Part shown: piece by piece, positions 56,438 through 64,000 of the stretch | Numbering within the stretch: the stretch's first letter is position 1 | How the letters are laid out: the number at the start of each line of letters is the position of its first letter | Source: Chloroflexi bacterium OLB13 | GTDB taxonomy: Bacteria; Chloroflexota; Anaerolineae; Aggregatilineales; Phototrophicaceae | DNA: 64,000 bases | Assembly: GCA_001567485.1 (NCBI GenBank) | Contig: JZRA01000092.1 | Coordinates: 124,001 to 188,000, forward strand | Reading direction: 5' to 3' | Notes under the pieces: model-generated | What the model saw: the letters and a program-made list of their open reading frames with translations, nothing else | Told to the model about the DNA's origin: nothing | Databases searched by the model: none | Made by a program: the position numbers and the translations under genes

Positions 56438-57241
56438 TCACGGGCGCGCATCGTTGAGCGCCTGAGCGAGACTGATCACCGAGTCTAGGCCTTCCGGCGC
56501 CTTGCGGATCAGCGCGCTGGCGACGATGTAGCCGTCAAGCAAACCGTGGAGCGTGCGCACCTGTTCCGGCGTGCTGATGCCGAAGCCGAGCACCAGCGGG
56601 GTCGATGTGCGCGCGCGAATACGGCCGATGTAGTCGCTCAACTCCGGCGGCAGGTCGCTGCGCGCGCCGGTGATGCCGGTCACGCTGACGACATAGATAA
56701 ACCCATGGGCGGCCTCTGCCACGACAGCAATCCGGCCGTCGCTGCTGGTCGGCGCGAGGAAGAACGGCTGCGCAAGATGGTGCTCGCGCATACCCGTCAG
56801 CAGCGCGGCTTCTTCCGGCGGCAGGTCGGGGCAGATCAGCCCGTCAGCGCCGGCCTCCGCCAAATCCTGCGCGAACTTGTGCCCGTATGCCAACAGCGGG
56901 TTCAGGTAGCTGAACAGCAGCATCGGCTGACCGACGCCGCGCGCGCGCAGCTCGCGGATCGCCTGAAGCCCGGTCTCGACCGTCACGCTGTTTTCCAGCG
57001 CCACTTGCGACGCATGCTGAATCGTCGGGCCGTCGGCGACCGGATCGCTGAACGGCACGCCGATCTCGAACCCGTCGACCCCCAGCGCGGCGATCCGCGA
57101 AACCGTCTCGATAGACTCCGCAAGCGTTGGATAGCCAAGCATCACAAACGGAAGAAAAGCCGCGCGTTCTTCACTGCGCGCGCGTTCGAACATCGCGGCG
57201 ACCGCAGCAGTTCCGGTGGCTTCGCGTGGTACTGTAGTCAT
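56438..57241 (-). CDS. trpA: Tryptophan synthase alpha chain
   Basis: A 267-residue alpha subunit cleaving indole-glycerol phosphate. FVMLGYPTLAES near the start, DGFEIGVPFSDPVADGPTIQ (catalytic Glu and Asp) and the phosphate-binding VSVTGITGARS and VLGFGIST are visible. Normal length. It overlaps the nudix gene by 4 bases and is separated from trpB by it, an unusual interruption of the trpBA pair. Confidence 0.96.
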   Translation of the reverse strand: MTTVPREATGTAAVAAMFERARSEERAAFLPFVMLGYPTLAESIETVSRIAALGVDGFEIGVPFSDPVADGPTIQHASQVALENSVTVETGLQAIRELRARGVGQPMLLFSYLNPLLAYGHKFAQDLAEAGADGLICPDLPPEEAALLTGMREHHLAQPFFLAPTSSDGRIAVVAEAAHGFIYVVSVTGITGARSDLPPELSDYIGRIRARTSTPLVLGFGISTPEQVRTLHGLLDGYIVASALIRKAPEGLDSVISLAQALNDARP

Positions 57242-57681
57242 TCGGGTATCTCCAACGTGCCAGCGACATATTCACGAAAGAAACGGCGCAGCGGCTCATG
57301 CTGCCAGAAGGCGAGTTCCATCGTCCCAGCGGCGGCGGCATCAAAAAGCGCCATCGCCTGCCCTTCACCCAGCGTCAAGTCGTTCGGCGATACGGTCAGC
57401 CGTCCAACGTAGATATGATTGTGAACGGCGTGCGTGTCCGGCGCAGCGACATGCGGGCGCACCTGTGTTGTCCAATAGACGAGCTTCGGGTCACGCCAGC
57501 CCAGTTCCTCAGCGACTTCGCGGTAGACGGCCTGTTCGTGCGTCTCACCCGCCTCGACCGCGCCTCCGAAAAACGTCCACATCCCGGCGAACGCCAGATC
57601 CGGCGCGTCATCGCGCTGCTGGAGCAGCACACGCCCCCCGGCATCGACGAGCAGCGCAGACGCAGCGTTGAGGATGATCAT
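57238..57681 (-). CDS. Nudix hydrolase
   Basis: A 147-residue Nudix protein; the box GGAVEAGETHEQAVYREVAEELGW (about 38-61) has all the catalytic Glu residues. Such enzymes hydrolyse nucleoside diphosphates linked to another group; the substrate is unknown. It lies one base after trpB and overlaps trpA by 4, so it is embedded in the trp operon. A role in removing a damaged pathway or nucleotide metabolite is only a guess. Confidence 0.92.
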   Translation of the reverse strand: MIILNAASALLVDAGGRVLLQQRDDAPDLAFAGMWTFFGGAVEAGETHEQAVYREVAEELGWRDPKLVYWTTQVRPHVAAPDTHAVHNHIYVGRLTVSPNDLTLGEGQAMALFDAAAAGTMELAFWQHEPLRRFFREYVAGTLEIPE

Positions 57682-57682
57682 G

Positions 57683-58903
57683 CTAGTCGATCTCCAACGC
57701 GGACATGACGGTGTTGAGGTCTTTATCGCCGCGCCCGCTCAGGTTGACGAGCATGATGGTGTCGCGCGGCATCGACGGCGCACGCTTGATCGCCTCGGCC
57801 AGCCCATGCGCGCTCTCCAGCGCCGGGATGATGCCTTCCGTCCGGCTCAGGATTTGCAGCGCCGCAAGCGCCTCCTCATCGGTAGCGTAGGTGTAGAATG
57901 CGCGCTCAATCTCACGTAGATAGGCGTGTTCCGGCCCCACCGACGCGTAATCGAGGCCGGCTGAAATGCTGTGCGTGTTCAAGATCTGCCCGTGCGGCGA
58001 CTGGAGCACATACGAGCGCGTGCCTTGCAGGACGCCCGGCCGCCCGATGGCCGGATCGGCGAAGCGTGCCGCGTGCTGACCGCTTGCGATCCCGTAGCCA
58101 CCCGCCTCGACGCCGATGAACTCGACATCATCATCGCGGAACGCATGAAACAGGCCGATCGCGTTGCTGCCCCCGCCGACGCACGCGATACACACGTCAG
58201 GCAGCCTGCCGGTCATTTCGAGCATCTGCGTGCGCGCCTCATGCCCGATGACACTCTGGAAGTCACGGACGATCATCGGATACGGGTGCGGGCCAAGCGC
58301 CGACCCGAGCAGATAGAACGTCGTGCGCACGTTGGTCACCCAATCGCGCAGCGCCTCGTTGATGGCGTCCTTGAGCGTCTTCGTGCCGCTCTCGACCGGA
58401 ATGACCTCGGCCCCCAACAACTTCATACGAAAGACGTTCGGCTCCTGCCGCGCGATATCGACGCTGCCCATATACACGTGGCAGTCGAGGCCGAGCAGGG
58501 CGCTCACTGTTGCGCTGGCGACCCCATGCTGGCCCGCGCCCGTCTCCGCCACCACTCGCTTCTTGCCCATCCGGCGAGCGAGCAGCGCTTGGCCGAGCGC
58601 GTTATTGATCTTGTGCGCGCCCGTATGCGCCAAGTCCTCGCGCTTCAGGTAAATCTGCGCGCCGCCCAACTGTTCGCTCAATCGGCGCGCATAGGTCACG
58701 GGCGTGGGCCGGCCGACATACGTGCGCTGAAGTTCGGCCAGCTCTGCGTGAAAAGCCGGGTCGGAGATCGCATCGTGATAAGCCGCGACAAGCTCGTCCA
58801 ACGCCGGAACCAGCGTTTCCGGCACGAAACGCCCGCCGAATTCACCGAAGTAGCCGCGCTCATCAGGCACATCCGCCAGCCCGGTCTTGATGTACTGATC
58901 CAT
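57683..58903 (-). CDS. trpB: Tryptophan synthase beta chain
   Basis: A roughly 406-residue PLP enzyme of the standard TrpB1 type, joining indole and serine. [16 protein letters not shown] near the start, [24 protein letters not shown] with the PLP lysine, [14 protein letters not shown] and [16 protein letters not shown] (phosphate loop) are clear. ATG 58903 is chosen because AGGAG lies nine bases upstream; GTG 58909 is too close to it. Confidence 0.97.
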   Translation of the reverse strand: MDQYIKTGLADVPDERGYFGEFGGRFVPETLVPALDELVAAYHDAISDPAFHAELAELQRTYVGRPTPVTYARRLSEQLGGAQIYLKREDLAHTGAHKINNALGQALLARRMGKKRVVAETGAGQHGVASATVSALLGLDCHVYMGSVDIARQEPNVFRMKLLGAEVIPVESGTKTLKDAINEALRDWVTNVRTTFYLLGSALGPHPYPMIVRDFQSVIGHEARTQMLEMTGRLPDVCIACVGGGSNAIGLFHAFRDDDVEFIGVEAGGYGIASGQHAARFADPAIGRPGVLQGTRSYVLQSPHGQILNTHSISAGLDYASVGPEHAYLREIERAFYTYATDEEALAALQILSRTEGIIPALESAHGLAEAIKRAPSMPRDTIMLVNLSGRGDKDLNTVMSALEID

Positions 58904-58936
58904 GCTCACCTGCTCCTAACGCCTTGCTTGATCCAT

Positions 58937-59596
58937 TTACGCCGCGCCGTGTGCCGCCGCGATGAATGCAGCCACCTTATGCGCATCCTTGATCCCCGGC
59001 TGATCGCCTTCTACTCCGCTGGCGACATCAACGCCCCACGGCCGGAAGGTCTGTATCCGTTCCGCAACGTTGACCGGCGTCAATCCGCCCGCCAACAGCA
59101 AGCGCGGTGTTTTCTCGACCAGCCACGTTACGATCTCATCGGCCGCCGTCCGGCCCGTGCCGCCGTACTGCCCGCTGACCGAGGCGTCGAGAAGCAGCGA
59201 CGGCATGTGCGTATCCTCAGGCATAACCGGCGCGAAGTACGCGTAGTCCTCCTCGGCCTGCGCGAGCGCAGCCGGCCGGATACCCTTGAAGGCGATCCCG
59301 CGTAGTTCGCGCAAAACAGAGTCCGACTCGTCGCCGGAAAGCTGCGCATAATCGAGGCCCACGACGTCCATCACCCGCGAGATGTCGCTGACCACCGCGT
59401 TAACGAACACGCCGATCAGCGCCGGGCAGCCGTCGCCCAGCTCCGACCGGAGCCGATCACACAGCTCGGCAGCAGCGGCCGTCGCGATATATCGCTTGGA
59501 GCGCGGCCAGAAGTTAAACCCGATCATGTCGGCCCCGCTTCGCGCGGCAAATAACGCATCGGCCAGCGTCGTGATCCCGCAGATCTTGACCTTCAT
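58937..59596 (-). CDS. trpF: Phosphoribosylanthranilate isomerase
   Basis: A 219-residue barrel enzyme. MKVKICGITTLADALFAARSGADMIGFNF contains the catalytic Cys, FVNAVVSDI and YAQLSGDES the phosphate-side strands, and LLLDASVSGQYGGTGRTA the catalytic Asp and phosphate loop. Normal length. It overlaps trpC by 4 bases and precedes trpB by 33. Confidence 0.95.
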   Translation of the reverse strand: MKVKICGITTLADALFAARSGADMIGFNFWPRSKRYIATAAAAELCDRLRSELGDGCPALIGVFVNAVVSDISRVMDVVGLDYAQLSGDESDSVLRELRGIAFKGIRPAALAQAEEDYAYFAPVMPEDTHMPSLLLDASVSGQYGGTGRTAADEIVTWLVEKTPRLLLAGGLTPVNVAERIQTFRPWGVDVASGVEGDQPGIKDAHKVAAFIAAAHGAA

Positions 59597-60405
59597 GACG
59601 CATTCTCCGGACGCGCTATGCTGGCGTATTGACGCACGCTGGCCGGACGGTCTACGGCCTTGATAAGGCCTTCCCCGACGAGCACGGCGGATGCTCCGGC
59701 GCGCGCCATGCGTGCGACGTCGTCCGGGCTGCGGATCGCGCTCTCCGCCACCAGCACGATTCCTTGATCCAGCCCCGCCGCGAGGCGTTCCGTTACCGAT
59801 AAGTCCTCGCGGAACGTTTTCAAGTCGCGGTTGTTGACCCCGACGACCCGCGCGCCCATCCGCAGCACGCGTCCCAGCTCTCGCTCGTCGTGCACTTCGA
59901 CCAGCGCGTCCATGCCGAGCGCGGCGATGCGTGCCGACAGATCGCGAAGCTGCACGTCGTCAAGCGCCGCCGCAATGAGCAGCACGGCGCTCGCGCCAAG
60001 CGATCGAGCCAGTTCGACTTGCAGCGGATCGATCACGAACTCCTTGAACAGCACGGGCAGCGTGATCGCCGTGGCGACGTCGCGCACGAGATCCGGGCTG
60101 CCCATGAAGAAGCGCTCGTCAGCCAGCACCGAGACCGCCGACGCGCCGTTCGCCTCGTACTCGCGGGCGATGCGCACCGCGTCGAAATCGGCGATCAACA
60201 CCCCTTTCGACGGGGACGCACGCTTGACCTCGGCGATCAGCGCGACAGTCGGCTTGCGCAGCGCCGCCGCAAACGCGGGCGGGGCCGGTGCATCTTCAGC
60301 AGCACGGCGAAGCTCCGCCGCGCGGTGACGCATCGAGTCGATCTCGTCCACCTTATGCGCGAGGATCTTGTCCAGCACCGAGTCCGTCGTAACGAACCGC
60401 GTCAT
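59593..60405 (-). CDS. trpC: Indole-3-glycerol phosphate synthase
   Basis: A 270-residue barrel enzyme closing the indole ring. ALIAEVKRASPSKGVLIADFD (about 55-75) holds a catalytic Lys, and VLFKEFVIDPLQVELARSLGASAVLLI, VGVNNRDLKTF and AESAIRSPDDV follow in the usual order. It overlaps trpD and trpF by 4 bases each. Confidence 0.96.
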   Translation of the reverse strand: MTRFVTTDSVLDKILAHKVDEIDSMRHRAAELRRAAEDAPAPPAFAAALRKPTVALIAEVKRASPSKGVLIADFDAVRIAREYEANGASAVSVLADERFFMGSPDLVRDVATAITLPVLFKEFVIDPLQVELARSLGASAVLLIAAALDDVQLRDLSARIAALGMDALVEVHDERELGRVLRMGARVVGVNNRDLKTFREDLSVTERLAAGLDQGIVLVAESAIRSPDDVARMARAGASAVLVGEGLIKAVDRPASVRQYASIARPENAS

Positions 60406-61451
60406 GCCGATTCCGACCGTGAGAACTCAATCAGCGCGTCCAGCTTGCCCAATGCCGCGCCGCTGTCGATCGAGCGCGTCGCCATCTCGACACCGTCCAG
60501 AAGATCGCTTACCTTGCCGGCCGCAGCGAGCGCCGCCGCCGTGTTGAGCAGGACGACCTCGCGCTTGGCGTCGTGTATCTTGCCAGCGAGAATCCCGCGT
60601 AGAATGCGGGCGTTCTCCGGTGCATCCCCTCCCAGAAGTTCGTTGATCGAAGCAGCCCGAAATCCGATCTTCAACGGGTCAAGCTCGTAAGATTTCACCT
60701 CACCATCGACAAAATGGCTCACGCGGTTCGGGCCGGTGGTCGTCAGCTCATCGACACCGCCGTAGCCGGAGACGACCATCGCCGAACGGCTGCCCAACAT
60801 GCCGAGCACGGTCGCCAGCAGTTCAGTCAGGTCGGGCGCAAACACGCCCATCAGCTGATTGCGCGCGCCGGCGGGGTTGGTCAGCGGGCCGAGCAGGTTG
60901 AACATCGTGCGCAGGCCCATCTGCTTGCGCGGCCCGACAACGTAGCGCATGGCGGGGTGCAGTTTGGGCGCAAAGAGAAAGCCGATCCCGACTTCGTCGA
61001 TCGCCGCGCCCACAACCTCAGGCGAGAGGTCGAGGTTGACGCCCAGCTCGGCCAGCACGTCGGCGCTGCCACATTTGCTGGACGCCGCACGATTGCCATG
61101 TTTAGCGACCGGCACACCTGCCCCCGCCGCCACAAACGCAACTGTCGTGCTGATGTTGAACGTGCCGCTGCGATCCCCGCCTGTGCCGCACGTATCGAGC
61201 AGTTCGAACTTGTTGTGACGGGTCGGCACGTGCGAGGCGTTGGCGCGCATCGCTTGCGCGCTGCCGGTGATTTCGTCGTGCGTTTCACCCTTCATGCGCA
61301 AGCCCATCAGATATGCGCCGATCTGGGCCTCGGTCGCATCGCCACGCATGATCTGATCCATCACGGCCTCTGCGTCGGCCACGCTCAGATGACCGAACCG
61401 GCCAATCACATCGATCGCACGCTGAATGTCCATTCGTGATCGCGTTTCCAT
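60402..61451 (-). CDS. trpD: Anthranilate phosphoribosyltransferase
   Basis: A 349-residue TrpD. DTCGTGGDRSGTFNISTTVAFVAAGAGVPVAKHGNRAASSKCGSADVLAELG (about 86-137) is the PRPP/anthranilate-binding core, and GPRKQMGLRTMFNLLGPLTNPAG follows. The start ATG 61451 shares its A with the trpS stop (TAATG) and has a GGGG ribosome site within the end of trpS. It is coupled on both sides. Confidence 0.96.
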   Translation of the reverse strand: METRSRMDIQRAIDVIGRFGHLSVADAEAVMDQIMRGDATEAQIGAYLMGLRMKGETHDEITGSAQAMRANASHVPTRHNKFELLDTCGTGGDRSGTFNISTTVAFVAAGAGVPVAKHGNRAASSKCGSADVLAELGVNLDLSPEVVGAAIDEVGIGFLFAPKLHPAMRYVVGPRKQMGLRTMFNLLGPLTNPAGARNQLMGVFAPDLTELLATVLGMLGSRSAMVVSGYGGVDELTTTGPNRVSHFVDGEVKSYELDPLKIGFRAASINELLGGDAPENARILRGILAGKIHDAKREVVLLNTAAALAAAGKVSDLLDGVEMATRSIDSGAALGKLDALIEFSRSESA

Positions 61452-62482
61452 TACTTCCCCCCTACCTTCTCCGCACCAGCAACCGTTGTCTTGCCGATTG
61501 CCATGCGCACGCGGTCGATGACTCTTGCAGCGATCTCGCGCATCTTGACCGCGCCTTCAGCCAAGATCGTGTCGATTTGAACGGTGTCCGCCATCAACGC
61601 ATCGTACTTGGCGCGCATCGGGCTGAGATATGCGTCCAACACCTCGAACAGTTCGGCCTTCATCTTGCCGTAGGCCAGCCCGCCGTTGAGGTACAGCTCA
61701 CGCACTTCCGTAAGGCGCTCCGGCGTGGCGAAATGCTTGTAGATCGCGTAAATGTTGTCCTGATCCGGGTCTTTCGGGTCTTCGGGCCGGCGCGAGTCGG
61801 TGACGATCCGCATCACGGTCTTGCGCAGTTCGTTAGGCGGCGCGAACAACGGGATCACGTTGCCGTAGCTCTTGCTCATTTTGCGCCCGTCGAGGCCGGT
61901 GATCGTCGCCACTTCTTCGCTGATGAGGCCATCCGGCAGCACCAACGTATCGCCGTAGATCGCATTGAAGGCGATAGCGAGGTCGCGTGTGATCTCGATA
62001 TGCTGCTTTTGATCCTGCCCGACCGGCACGAGATCAGTGTCGGCGATCAGGATATCGGCGGCCATCAACACCGGATAGTTGTACAGGCCCATGTTGATGC
62101 CGTCGTCGACGAGTCGGCCCGCCTCTGTGTTGGCATCCGCCGCGGCCTTGTACGCGTGGGCGCGGTTGAGCAGCCCTTTCGGCGCGTTGCACGCCAGAAT
62201 CCACGTCAGTTCAAAGATTTCCGGAATGTCGGACTGGCGGTAGAACACGACATCGTTGGGGTCGAGTCCGCAGGCCAGCCATGTCGCGGCTAGTTCGTGA
62301 TTGGCATGGCGAAATTCCGCCGGATCGCGCATCGTGGTCAGGGCGTGATAGTCGGCGAGGAAGTAGTGAGCCTTATAGGTCTTGCTCAGTTCCAGCGCGG
62401 GCTGAATCGCCCCGAGGTAGTTGCCGATGTGTGGTGTGCCCGACGGCTTGACCCCGGTTAGGCTGTTCTTACGTTGTGTCAC
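61451..62482 (-). CDS. trpS: Tryptophan--tRNA ligase
   Basis: A 343-residue class I synthetase. The start TGVKPSGTPHIGNYLGAI contains the HIGN form of the HIGH motif, and LDGRKMSKSYGN holds KMSKS. LIADTDLVPVGQDQKQHIEITRDLA binds tryptophan and ATP. Length is normal. Its place inside the trp operon, between trpG and trpD, ties tRNA charging to tryptophan synthesis. Confidence 0.96.
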   Translation of the reverse strand: MTQRKNSLTGVKPSGTPHIGNYLGAIQPALELSKTYKAHYFLADYHALTTMRDPAEFRHANHELAATWLACGLDPNDVVFYRQSDIPEIFELTWILACNAPKGLLNRAHAYKAAADANTEAGRLVDDGINMGLYNYPVLMAADILIADTDLVPVGQDQKQHIEITRDLAIAFNAIYGDTLVLPDGLISEEVATITGLDGRKMSKSYGNVIPLFAPPNELRKTVMRIVTDSRRPEDPKDPDQDNIYAIYKHFATPERLTEVRELYLNGGLAYGKMKAELFEVLDAYLSPMRAKYDALMADTVQIDTILAEGAVKMREIAARVIDRVRMAIGKTTVAGAEKVGGK

Positions 62483-62492
62483 GTGCGCGCTC

Positions 62493-63071
62493 CTATGCCA
62501 GCACCGAAGTAAGTTCGAGGAAGTTCTTGAGCATGCGCGGCCCCTCGGTCGTCAGGATGCTCTCCGGGTGAAACTGAACCCCATACACCGGCAGGGTCTT
62601 ATGCTGCATGCCCATGATTACGCCGTCGTCCGTGCGGGCCGTCACCTCTAAACAGTCCGGCAGCGTGCGTTCATCCACCACGAGGCTGTGATAGCGGGTC
62701 GCCGTGAACGGATTGGGCAGGTTGGCGAACAGGCCGCGTCCGTTGTGATGAATCGCGCTCGTCTTGCCGTGCATCAGCTTGCCGGCGCGATGCACGATCC
62801 CACCATACGCCTGACCGATGCACTGATGCCCGAGGCAGACTCCAAGAACCGGCCGCGACTCGCCGAACATGCGGATCGCCGCCAGCGAGACACCGCCGTC
62901 GTCAGGCGTCCCCGGCCCCGGCGAGATGACGATATGGCTGGGGTCGAGCTGCGCGATCTCATCCAGCGTGAGTTCGTCGTTACGCGCAACGTGAATCTCC
63001 CCGCCTAACTCACCGAGATACTGCACGAGGTTGTAGGTAAAGCTGTCGTAGTTATCGATCACGAGAATCAT
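62493..63071 (-). CDS. trpG: Anthranilate synthase component II (glutamine amidotransferase)
   Basis: A 192-residue class I glutamine amidotransferase supplying ammonia to TrpE. The start [19 protein letters not shown] is typical. The nucleophile is in [17 protein letters not shown] (Cys about 79), and the His/Glu pair is in [10 protein letters not shown] (about 168-177). In some organisms this subunit also serves PabB. It overlaps the phosphatase-like gene by 4 bases. Confidence 0.95.
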   Translation of the reverse strand: MILVIDNYDSFTYNLVQYLGELGGEIHVARNDELTLDEIAQLDPSHIVISPGPGTPDDGGVSLAAIRMFGESRPVLGVCLGHQCIGQAYGGIVHRAGKLMHGKTSAIHHNGRGLFANLPNPFTATRYHSLVVDERTLPDCLEVTARTDDGVIMGMQHKTLPVYGVQFHPESILTTEGPRMLKNFLELTSVLA

Positions 63072-63718
63072 GAATTGTGATCCTCCAGTTCTACTGCGAT
63101 GCGACTTTCCAGTCCCTCAAGATGCGAGACATCGTTAGCGACCACGATGCGCCAGCCCGCGCCGCTCGGTTCAATCGTCGTCACCGAACTGTTGCCGAGG
63201 CGTGCGGCCTCGGCGTCAAAGCCGGGAATCAACCGCTGGAGCAGCACGCGAATCGAAACGGTGTGCGTCACGACCGCGAGGGTCTCGATCTCGTCCTCAG
63301 CGACGATCTCGCGGAACGCCTCCTCCATGCGGTCGCCGACTTCTTCCAGCGTCTCGCCTTCGGGAATCCGAAACGTGTACCGGTCATTGGTGTAACGCTC
63401 GTACTGATCGGGGAACCAGTCGCGTACCTCATCCAACTTCATGCCCTGCCAGCGGCCGATATTCCGTTCACGCAGGCGCGGATCAGAAATCGGTGTGACG
63501 CCGCACATACGGCCAATCACCTCGGCTGTTTGACGCGCACGACGCAGATCGCTGGTATGCAGCCGTGCAACCCCGATGTTACGCATCAACGTCGCAAGCT
63601 TCTTGACCTGCTGCTGCCCATGCGCGTTGATCGGCGTATCGAGCCAACCCTGCCAACGTTCGAGGTTGTTCCAGTCGGTTTCACCGGGACGGACGAAGAT
63701 TACTCGCTTGAGTGTCAT
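63068..63718 (-). CDS. Histidine-phosphatase-superfamily protein lacking the RHG histidine
   Basis: A 216-residue protein with the phosphoglycerate-mutase fold: [29 protein letters not shown] at the start, [40 protein letters not shown] and [15 protein letters not shown]. The catalytic motif, normally RHGE, reads RPGE (residues 10-13), so the His that is phosphorylated in this family is Pro. The second His (VVTH) and the arginines remain. It may be a binding or regulatory pseudoenzyme, or the base may be a sequence error. It sits between trpE and trpG, a strange place. Confidence 0.85.
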   Translation of the reverse strand: MTLKRVIFVRPGETDWNNLERWQGWLDTPINAHGQQQVKKLATLMRNIGVARLHTSDLRRARQTAEVIGRMCGVTPISDPRLRERNIGRWQGMKLDEVRDWFPDQYERYTNDRYTFRIPEGETLEEVGDRMEEAFREIVAEDEIETLAVVTHTVSIRVLLQRLIPGFDAEAARLGNSSVTTIEPSGAGWRIVVANDVSHLEGLESRIAVELEDHNS

Positions 63719-63737
63719 TACAGGATTCTCCTTGGCA

Positions 63738-64000
63738 TTACATCAAGCCCCGTTCTGCGAATCGTATCGCCTCGGCAAGCGCCTTGCCTTTGTTTAGGGT
63801 TTCCTCGAACTCTCGCGTCGGGTCGCTGTCGGCCACCAGCCCCGCCCCGACTTGCAGATGTACCCGGCTCCCCTGCATCAACAGACTCCGTATTGTGATA
63901 CAGGTGTCCATCGAGTCGTCGTAGCTGAAGTAGCCGACCGCGCCGCCATACGTTCCGCGCCGCGACCCCTCAAGCTCCTCGATGATCTCCATCGCACGGA
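63738..64000 (-). CDS. trpE: Anthranilate synthase component I, C-terminal fragment (cut by window edge)
   Basis: The last 87 or so codons of TrpE. RAMEIIEELEGSRRGTYGGAVGYFSYDDSMDTCITIRSLL is the conserved chorismate-binding C-terminus of the anthranilate/aminodeoxychorismate synthase family. The frame is open to the right edge. It is the first trp gene seen here, 19 bases before the phosphatase-like gene. The trp promoter and any leader lie outside the window. PabB could share this sequence, but the operon context favours TrpE. Confidence 0.9.
   Translation of the reverse strand, partial: RAMEIIEELEGSRRGTYGGAVGYFSYDDSMDTCITIRSLLMQGSRVHLQVGAGLVADSDPTREFEETLNKGKALAEAIRFAERGLM

Noticed and set aside
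57971-59305. Long plus-strand open frame (444 codons) opposite trpB
   Set aside because: It lies antisense to a fully conserved trpB, has no protein-like motifs, and results from high GC and codon bias. Similar antisense frames elsewhere (for example 6784-7590, 9826-10623, 52411-53880) were left out for the same reason.

Overview
The window looks like a piece of a Chloroflexota chromosome, probably Anaerolineae-like. The basis is high GC, almost every gene packed into operons with 4-base ATGA overlaps, Thr/Pro-rich (TPT-type) surface linkers, a fused glycyl-tRNA synthetase, a eukaryote-like Ser/Thr kinase and no outer-membrane genes. There are no phage, insertion-sequence or CRISPR signatures. 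The placement is inference from gene content.

Layout. Positions 1-5.8 kb hold a plant-glycan locus: a sugar ABC binding protein (cut by the window edge), a GH127 beta-L-arabinofuranosidase and a divergent GH2 enzyme. The binding-protein and GH2 promoters share a 14-base LacI-like operator. A tRNA-Ala(CGC) follows. From 6.1 to 12.8 kb is the glyQS - GNAT - FtsX-type permease operon. From 12.9 to 18.7 kb are a membrane Ser/Thr kinase with a periplasmic-binding-protein sensor, PEP carboxylase and a membrane protein. From 18.8 to 21.1 kb is an isolated two-gene unit: a macro-domain (DarG-like) protein overlapping a TIR + DarT-like fusion. This is the best candidate here for an undescribed conflict or toxin-antitoxin system.

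From 21.2 to 27.3 kb are envelope proteins (lipoproteins, an SH3 / Thr-Pro stalk / zinc-ribbon protein, an M23 lipoprotein) around a formimidoyltransferase. From 28.3 to 33.8 kb is a glycan/glycosyltransferase operon. From 33.8 to 39.0 kb is a heme A / cytochrome c operon running into rqcH and a PPK2. From 39.2 to 45.3 kb is an operon with a PSP1-family protein, LmbE deacetylase, M20 amidohydrolase, purA and a BtuF-like protein. lysC and a glnA-family gene follow.

From 48.5 kb to the right edge lies an aromatic amino acid supercluster on the minus strand. It runs trpE(partial) - pgm-like - trpG - trpS - trpD - trpC - trpF - trpB - nudix - trpA, then a promoter, a Phe/Tyr-rich leader peptide and a strong attenuator-type hairpin, then aroH - aroF - tyrA - aroA - aroE - aroC - aroK - aroB - aroQ. 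Together these give the whole route from DAHP to chorismate, to tryptophan and towards tyrosine.

Three genes (the FtsX-type permease, the SH3/stalk protein and the essential purA) each carry one apparent missing base. Adding a single base restores full length in every case, so consensus errors are at least as likely as real gene decay.
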